This document shows positions 57,551 to 64,000 of a DNA stretch of 64,000 nt, one piece after another. The notes beneath the pieces were generated by a model, which saw only the letters and a list, made by a program, of their open reading frames with translations, did no database searches and had not been told where the DNA came from. Position 1 is the stretch's first letter. Each line of letters opens with the position of its first letter. The stretch lies in assembly GCA_000497125.2 (NCBI GenBank), contig CM035324.1, positions 516,651 to 580,650 on the forward strand. The letters run 5' to 3'. The DNA is from Spironucleus salmonicida. Its lineage: Eukaryota > Fornicata > Diplomonadida > Hexamitidae. The translations under genes were made by a program, and so were the position numbers.

Positions 57551-59898
57551 ACGCCCTCTCAGAGAGGCGCTATCTGCGCTAGAGACACCTGCTAGTAAAA
57601 TATCTTGACCAGGATGGAAGCAGGATGGAAGGTAGTGACATCTTTGTCGGACCAGTGTTCTGCAAACACTGCCGGTCTATGCATAGGTGGCTTGAAGGAG
57701 TATATTCTAGCTTTTGTGATCGGTAGTCCTCTAGGTGAAGAGTCCGAGGGCACATTTAGTATGAAATATTAAAGGGTCGCCAGGTACGGCATTCCTTGAG
57801 TGCTACCACACTGAGTAGCAGGATGCACGTCAAAGTCAGCGAGGTGATGCGGAAATATGTCCATCTGAGACGTGTATTGGTGCGAGCTCTGCACCCCCAT
57901 GGCGTATCTCGACCTTTAGGCTTCACGCTGTATGATTTGGAGGTTCTTCTTACGCGCATCATTATTCTAATAGCACCGCATAGGTTGTAGGGTTCAGGCC
58001 ACCACCAGGCAGATAAACGTTCTTCCTTCGTACTTTGCCTATTATTAGAACTCGGTTCTGGAGTTTGTACTGTTATCTACCACCGTGGACGGCATATCCT
58101 ACTAGGCCTGGCTGAGGTGACCCGGACATAAGTATACAGGGCATTAGGAGAGATGGTGCGGCTACCTCATAACAAAATTCCTCTCTACCGAGCCAGGTGA
58201 GGTCCTTACTGCAGATTTTATGCAGCCCACTAGCTTACTACTAGATCAGCGGATAGTTGACAGTAGGCAACCTTGCTGGCTAACGATGTCGCAATGTTGA
58301 ATCCTGACATATTATAGTTGGGGATTTAACGAACTCACCACATCGTGCGAAAGAGGTGAGCATCCAGCACCGTTACCCGCCCTGGCTGGCCACAGATGAT
58401 GGGAGCCAGCATGGCCCGTTTGCCCTATCTCACTTATCCAGCAGCCGGCGCTTGAAATCGTTAACTACACTTACTAACTCACCAGCTATCCTGAACACGT
58501 AAGAATGATGACGAGATGCCATCACAGCTTCCTTCTTCTTCTTCTTCTTCTTCTGGACGAAGTAACTAGCAAAACCTGCTGCAGAGACTAGCATTAGTAT
58601 CCTACTGAAACTACGATGCCTACCATGTGGTGGGTGTCTAGTCTGTTCTTTGAGCTACTGCACTGCCAGTCTGCTCAAACCATCACACCAGATGCCGCAG
58701 GTTTCTTTAACAGCGTGGTGAGCTGGAGAACCGGTTCACCTACCCTAGTTAACATAGGAACCTCCCTAGCACTACTCACGTGGGGACTTCCTGGATTATT
58801 CGTGGTGGTTCACTGTGTCCAGCCAGTATGCCCTGTTACCTATGTCTGAAGCCGAGTCCAAACGAATCTGTGCACTTTTAGGAGGAGTTATGGTACGTTG
58901 CAGAAGAAGCTTTGGGGCAGAATAGCTTTAGGTTGTCATACTGCCGAACGCCTATCCTTCGGCACGTTTATTTTTAAGGTGTACCATGCATCGTGATAGG
59001 AGCATGCATCTCCATCCACGCATTCCGAGCAGCGCCCTGGTATTTGCTGAAGATCCCGCTGAAGCGGTAGTACCACTTATGTGGCGAAGTATCGCGTTGT
59101 ATAGGCGCCTAATCGCTACAGAATTAGGATATGCAGACACTTTCCGTCGCAGAATGCAAATTGAGGCAGGCATGCAGCGGATACAGGTCAGGCTCAACAA
59201 CTTCTCAGCTTTTAGGAATCGTCGCGTAGTTGCTTCAGCGCTCGTCCTGCGCACAGAATGTTCCAGCCTGTCATGATTCGTAAGGGGAGCACTATTGCTT
59301 AATGCAGTAATACACCTCAAGGCGTTTCCTAGGATGCAGATTCAGCAGACAACAGGATCCAGTGCTCAGCCATGCCACTCGCCCGCATTCGTGAGTTCAT
59401 ATTTTCTGGCACCTATCCTTGTCTAGAGATAATGCAAAGGGCAACTTGCGTCGGTTTCCTAATCCTCGCACTCAGCGTGGTTTATATAATATATCGTACA
59501 CGCATCCCTTCTAGAAGCACTGGTCATCGAACAGCGTTAGCGTGGTACATCCCGCACTTGATTCTATAGTCTCAGCAACAAAGCAGTTATCGGGGTTGGT
59601 AATGCACCAATTTCAGGTGTCCGCATTGTTACACTACTTCCAGCTACTATATAGCGCCCGTACTCGCACATGCAGGGTGTAGTTTCCATCTGGTAGTGGA
59701 GATATTGGGGAAATTCCATGTCTTCTGAAAGCAAATATTCAGGCAGATGGGATAGGGATGATAATGCTAGGCAGCTTTCTGGACAGACCTGGTGTGTGTT
59801 TCAGACAGCTCGAAGCCCATCAACATGCTTAGTTGGCACGTCATAGTGTTATGGCCTGACACTCGAGGTGCAGGACGAAGCCGCAGCATTAAGTGCGC
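57551..59898. other. Unique spacer between the tubulin arms
   Basis: 2348 bases found once, mixed GC content, no intact gene. On the minus strand at about 58535-58640 there is a piece resembling the CRP C-terminus: a MVGIVVSVGY stretch and, in another frame, AAGFASYFVQ followed by seven Lys. This suggests a broken CRP-type gene. Other open runs (for example plus 58986-59276) have no recognisable similarity. Confidence 0.4.
58532..58554. repeat. (TTC)n microsatellite
   Basis: Seven TTC triplets. On the minus strand they encode the poly-Lys end of the CRP-like relic. Confidence 0.85.
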
Positions 59899-59904
59899 AC
59901 CACC

Positions 59905-60668
59905 GGAGTGCTACTGCACGATTGACAGATGCGGGTGCAAGCCCCAGCACATATACCAACTAAGGACTGTGAATCATGCGTGCGCAGCACAGACAGTGCG
60001 CTTAGTGGCGCATAATTTTCTTCCGATTCCCTGTTACATTGCATCTGCGGCGCGTATAGTACGCTGGGCCCATGGGGTGCATCGCTCCATGTCGAAATCG
60101 ATACTTTCGCCGGATTCTCGAGACACGGGCAGCAATGTTAAAGTATTGCAGTGATTGAAAATGGCATCAGCGAATACTTCCTCAGGCCACCAAGGGCCAT
60201 ACACGAGTTAGTACTGAGTGGCAAAATGTACTCCCGGAGATATCACAGCTGCATAACCAAACTGGATGGCGGGCTTCTGTGAGATTCACGAGACCTTACT
60301 CGCCCAGGCGGTCGAGACGCCAAGTGGTATCTAGAGTCACTGCCAGGGAGGAACCTAGCTGTGTTACGACTTCCCGCTGCATGCTGACTCGCTACCTAGC
60401 CGAGGTGCGAGCACACATGCCTGGCTCGGCAGCGGGGTACAGCTGGATACCGGAGCTGAAATAACCGCATGAGCACAGCGCGCGGCCGTAGCCTCCCATC
60501 TGACCTGCGCGAGATCCTAGTCATGTGGGTCCTGGTAGGAGCTCAACCCAGGGTCCACATTCACAGACCTACCACCCCTACTACGATCATAATTTGTAAT
60601 CCAGTGAGCCCACGGCCGAGCGACTTCCGCTAACTGACCGGTGCACATTTATAATGAAACAGAAAAGA
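59905..60668. other. Shared 3' flank of beta-tubulin B
   Basis: Mirror of 56781-57550, with no intact gene. A plus-strand run from 59792 to 60154 crosses the arm boundary, so it cannot be an ancestral gene of the repeat. Confidence 0.4.
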
Positions 60669-62006
60669 TCACATTTCCATGCCTTCTTCTTCTTCGGCAC
60701 CTTCACCTTCTTCCTCGACGGAGGCGTCCTGGTACTGCTGATACTCGGAGATGAGATCGTTCATGTTGGACTCGGCTTCGGTGAATTCCATTTCGTCCAT
60801 GCCTTCACCGGTATACCAGTGGAGGAAAGCCTTTCTACGGAACATAGCAGTGAACTGCTCGCCAACGCGCTTGAAGAGCTCCTGGATGGCGGTGGTGTTA
60901 CCGATGAAGGTACCGGACATCTTGAGACCTCTGGGAGGGATATCGCAGATACCAACCATGATGTTACGGGGGATCCACTCGACGAAATAGGAGGAGTTCT
61001 TGTTCTGGATGTTGTGGTCCTGCTCATCGACTTCCTTGGTCGATACACGACCACGGATGAGGGTGAGGCAAGTGAGATAACGGCCGTGACGGGGGTCGGA
61101 GGCAGCCATCATGTTCTTGTTGTCGAACATCTGGGAGAAGAGTTCGGGAACGGTGAGAGCACGATAGATCTGGGAGCCGCGGGAGGTGAGGGGAGCGAAG
61201 CCAGCGACAAAGAAGTGGAGACGGGGGAAGGGTACGAGATTGACAGCAATCTTGCGGAGGTCGGCGTTGAGCTGACCGGGGAAGCGGAGGCAGCAGGTGA
61301 TGCCGGACATGACGAGGGAGACGAGATGGTTGAGATCACCATAGGTGGGGCAGGTGAGCTTGAGGGTACGGAAGCAGATGTCGTAGAGGGCCTCGTTATC
61401 GATACAGAAGACTTCGTCAGCGTTCTCGACCAACTGGTGGACGGAGAGGGTGGCGTTGTAGGGCTCGACAACCGTGTCGGAAACCTTGGGGGAGGGAACG
61501 ATGGAGAAGGGGCACATCATTCTGTCGGGGTACTCCTCGCGGATCTTGGCCATGAGGAGGGTTCCCATACCGGAACCGGTACCACCACCGAGGGAGTGGA
61601 CGAGCTGGAAGCCCTGGAGGCAGTCGCAGGCTTCGGCTTCCTTACGGACGGTGTCGAGAACGGCGTCGACGAGTTCAGCGCCTTCGGTGTAGTGACCCTT
61701 GGCCCAGTTGTTACCGGCACCGGATTGACCGAAGACGAAGTTGTCGGGGCGGAAAAGCTGACCGAAGGGGCCGGCACGGACGGAGTCCATGGTTCCGGGC
61801 TCGAGATCGACGAGGACGGCACGGGGGACGTATCTACCACCGGTGGCCTCGTTGTAGTAAACGTTGATACGCTCGATCTGGAGTTCGGAATCACCGCGGT
61901 ACTCGCCAGAGGGGTCGATACCGTGTTCGTCGGAGATGACCTCCCAGAACTTGGCACCAATCTGGTTACCGCACTGGCCTACTTGCATATGGACTAACTC
62001 TCTCAT
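60669..62006 (-). CDS. Beta-tubulin, copy B
   Basis: 445 residues. Identical to copy A except near the start, where it reads [15 protein letters not shown]: Ile7 to Met, Ala9 to Val, and Gln8 written CAA instead of TAA. It therefore reads as one frame under any code. It converges on copy A (tail to tail) across the 3' flanks and spacer. Copy A carries the residues most beta-tubulins have at positions 7 and 9, so B is the variant form. Confidence 0.98.
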   Translation of the reverse strand: MRELVHMQVGQCGNQIGAKFWEVISDEHGIDPSGEYRGDSELQIERINVYYNEATGGRYVPRAVLVDLEPGTMDSVRAGPFGQLFRPDNFVFGQSGAGNNWAKGHYTEGAELVDAVLDTVRKEAEACDCLQGFQLVHSLGGGTGSGMGTLLMAKIREEYPDRMMCPFSIVPSPKVSDTVVEPYNATLSVHQLVENADEVFCIDNEALYDICFRTLKLTCPTYGDLNHLVSLVMSGITCCLRFPGQLNADLRKIAVNLVPFPRLHFFVAGFAPLTSRGSQIYRALTVPELFSQMFDNKNMMAASDPRHGRYLTCLTLIRGRVSTKEVDEQDHNIQNKNSSYFVEWIPRNIMVGICDIPPRGLKMSGTFIGNTTAIQELFKRVGEQFTAMFRRKAFLHWYTGEGMDEMEFTEAESNMNDLISEYQQYQDASVEEEGEGAEEEEGMEM

Positions 62007-62235
62007 TTGTGAGGGAGCGGAATTTGCGCCAAAATTCAGAGTGTGAATATTTAGCTGATATCAGTACATAATAATCATATAATAGTCATTTTTTTAAGTG
62101 GAAAGGAAAAGATAGATTTTGCGCAAAAACTATACTATAACTCATAATTTTTATACATAATAAGCAATATATAATAATTTAATCGTTTTTATGTACTTAT
62201 CCAAATTACCAAAAATTAGAAAATTCACTAGAATT

Positions 62236-62481
62236 TCAGAAGATTAGGATAATTTTTTGGATTCCAATTTACAGTATCTATAACAGAATACTATCAGCCT
62301 TGTAGGTTAAACCCCCCTCAACAATACACTTTTAAAATTGTACTAATTGTAGCATATTATATATTAATAATACATATTTACACTATTTTACTTTTTATTT
62401 ATAAATTTGTATACTTATATCTTAATACCACGACAACCTAATTGAATTCAGTAAACCAAATGTTAATTTCGACAGAACCAT
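62236..62481 (-). CDS. Hypothetical protein, 81 residues
   Basis: ATG 62481 (MVLSKLTFGLLNSIRLSWYQ) to TGA 62236 with six TAA/TAG codons read as Gln. It is hydrophobic and AT-rich, between the tubulin B start and the divergent gene at 62551. No family recognised; it could be chance in AT-rich DNA. Confidence 0.3.
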
Positions 62482-62550
62482 TTATAGAATCACCTTTCAA
62501 TAAGTATTGTTTTTATTATTATATAATAATAATTTTATTCAAAATTTAAA

Positions 62551-62769
62551 ATGGCCGAGCAGCCCCGATACAAGTCGCCCGTATTCGCAGTGTTTCCCTT
62601 CGAGCAACCAGGTGTCTTTTCCTATGCAGTTCCAGATCTCTAAGGCGCGGATCCAGTTCTCATGAAAACTATCCGGACACTTGAGGACGCGCAGAAAGAG
62701 GGAATTTCAATTAAAAGGCGCGTGAAGAAGCGTAGCAAGAGCGTGAAGAAAGAGAACCGGAAGAAGTGA
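62551..62769 (+). CDS. Small basic protein, 72 residues, unidentified
   Basis: ATG 62551 to TGA 62767-62769. The start context is AAAATTTAAAATGG. It begins MAEQPRYKSPVFAVFPFEQP, has Gln31 written TAA inside AVPDLQGADPV, and ends in a strongly basic segment (IKRRVKKRSKSVKKENRKK). The basic tail could bind nucleic acid or serve as a nuclear signal. Codons are GC-richer than the flanks, which supports a real gene. I do not recognise the family. Confidence 0.65.
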
Positions 62770-63370
62770 GGAGGTTTGGATTATTTGGCTGGGTAATTTT
62801 GGGAAAGATGAGAAGAGTTAGCAATCATTCTAGGAAATTTAAGCAGTGGGAATGAATTTGATGCAGATTGCTGCTAGATCAAGTTGTATAAAATCTATTT
62901 TGATTAGATTATAAAAGTATGATTAGACTTTCTTTCATCTGCGTGTAATGGGTGTAAATGGCTATAATACGAAATTGAACTAATTTGAGTATATGTGAAT
63001 GGTTGTGTTTGGGAAATAAAGGAAATTACGGTACTAGACTAATGAATGCTTGAAATATTACAGGTTACTAGATACTGTTAAAATATTAGATAATTAGAAG
63101 TTTTGGACTCATAAGATTATTTTATTTAGATTCAGATATTTTATTTAACAATTATATATATTATCCAAAATATTTATTAAAAGTATAAAAAAATATTAAA
63201 ACTATTCGGATGAATGTTATAAATAATGTTCTAACTGGCATAATTTAACTATAATAAATTTATTTTTAAGTAGTATAAATATTATTTATATATAATTTGA
63301 AGTATAATAACGAGAAGCTTTAATTTACCTCAATAACTTTAAAAATATAAGTGTAATAATTTATTTTTAA
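62770..63370. other. AT-rich intergenic stretch
   Basis: 600 AT-rich bases between two genes that converge here. Only a 48-codon plus-strand run (from about 62852) was seen and not counted. Confidence 0.6.
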
Positions 63371-63811
63371 TCAATCAATGAATATATTGCCTATTAGGGA
63401 AAACTCTGAATCTAAACGATCATATACAGGAAATAGTTCGCTTAAATCTGTCCTTTGTTACGTTTAAGGTTTTAACCGTTAATCCAACTGTGAGTATTTA
63501 TTTTTAAGCTGACTTAATGTAAAATTTGGCAGTATCTTTTGTACTTTAATCCATTGCGTACCATATAATTATACTGCATTTATGAGCTAGTTTTTCTCGT
63601 CATCTGTCCATTTATGGTTATGTGCTAATTCTGGTTCATTACATTTATTCCTTCGCACATAGCCATAATATTTATTTTAAATATATTATCTAGAGTAAGT
63701 AGGAAATTATGCCACTACCTTGTCCCAGTTTATACCACCAGGAGAGTTACGTAGTTTTTAAACTACATGTATCAGCTTATTTAGTTAATTTTGTTTAAGG
63801 GTCACTTCCAT
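63371..63811 (-). CDS. Two-repeat Myb/SANT-type DNA-binding protein
   Basis: 146 residues from ATG 63811 (MEVTLKQNQLNKLIHVVQKL) to TGA 63371. The second repeat is clear: KWTDDEKNQLINAVQLYGTQ, then WIKVQKILPNFTLSQLKNKY (about 67-107), with two of the spaced Trp residues and three helices. The first is divergent: GGINWDKVVAQFPTYSRQYI, then QNKYYGYVRRN (about 25-55). Ten of sixteen Gln codons are TAA or TAG, so the gene is invisible under the standard code. Myb proteins bind DNA, usually as transcription regulators; the target here is unknown. The short length suggests little beyond the DNA-binding region. Confidence 0.85.
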
Positions 63812-64000
63812 TCTTATTATAAAAAGCCTTAGTAATAAATTATATTATCAGAATTGTTACTAATAAGGTTTTTAAATCAAAGTTTAGGACGATTAAAATC
63901 TCAGAAACTGAAGAAACAGCAGCAATTATTTGATTTAACATGATAATAAAAATATTATATATTGAAACTTAAATAAACTTTACAGTAACATTCTAAGGAA
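63812..64000. other. Upstream region of the Myb gene
   Basis: AT-rich; presumably holds the Myb promoter. No gene is supported before the window ends. Confidence 0.5.

Larger units (their letters stand above)
59899..62021 (-). repeat. Inverted repeat, right arm (beta-tubulin B and 3' flank)
   Basis: Reverse complement of 55428-57550. It diverges outside the arm, where sequence upstream of tubulin B becomes ordinary AT-rich DNA. Confidence 0.9.

Noticed and set aside
58952-59320. Overlapping plus and minus frames of 96-122 codons in the spacer
   Set aside because: Arg/Ser/Leu-rich on both strands, no family recognised, no support beyond length.
59792-60154. Plus-strand 120-codon frame with cysteines
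   Set aside because: It crosses the edge of the inverted repeat and includes part of the tubulin 3' flank. At most a relic.
62852-63000. 48-codon plus-strand run starting MNLMQIAARSS
   Set aside because: Too short, AT-rich, no conserved feature.

Overview
The window reads as nuclear DNA of a hexamitid diplomonad, most likely Spironucleus or a close relative. The main evidence is the genetic code: TAA and TAG fall at conserved glutamine positions inside otherwise intact genes, and only TGA ends genes. This is seen in beta-tubulin codon 8, the His-Trp-Gln motif of a ubiquitin-conjugating enzyme, a full-length Sec24 and a two-repeat Myb protein. Ciliates share this code, but the surface-protein family (CxxC-rich ectodomain, C-terminal membrane helix, short Lys/Arg tail) is typical of diplomonads. 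Intergenic DNA is AT-rich, no intron is needed for any gene, and most start codons sit directly behind a TAAA-like sequence. All genes below are read with TAA/TAG = Gln; a standard-code reading breaks or hides most of them.

Region 1 (1-2495) holds two cysteine-rich membrane protein (CRP) paralogues on the minus strand: one running off the left edge, and one pseudogene.

Region 2 (2496-48470) is a direct tandem array of a unit of about 12.57 kb, with about 3.66 units: unit 0 from 2496, unit 1 from 14940, unit 2 from 27513, and partial unit 3 from 40088 to 48470. Each full unit carries two intact minus-strand CRP genes (CRP-A, CRP-B), a degraded third CRP, and long tracts, partly GC-richer, with only relic coding signal. 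The units are mosaic: different segments support different unit-to-unit relationships, as expected from unequal exchange and gene conversion.

Region 3 (48471-54821) starts with simple repeats and is then compact: a hypothetical ORF, sec24 (COPII coat), tRNA-Phe, a 102-aa protein, a Ubc4/UBE2D-type E2, and two small unknown genes, nearly all on the minus strand.

Region 4 (55117-62021) has tRNA-Val followed by two beta-tubulin genes arranged tail to tail in an inverted repeat. The arms are about 2.12 kb, no length difference was found between them, and the spacer is 2.35 kb. The tubulins are GC-rich with strongly biased codons, unlike their neighbours.

Region 5 (62236-64000) holds a low-confidence ORF, a small basic protein, and a Myb/SANT-type DNA-binding protein in which 10 of 16 glutamines are written TAA or TAG.

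The housekeeping genes (tubulin, COPII, E2, Myb, tRNAs) serve separate basic functions. The CRPs are presumed to be surface-coat or membrane proteins, and their amplification is the main structural theme of the window.
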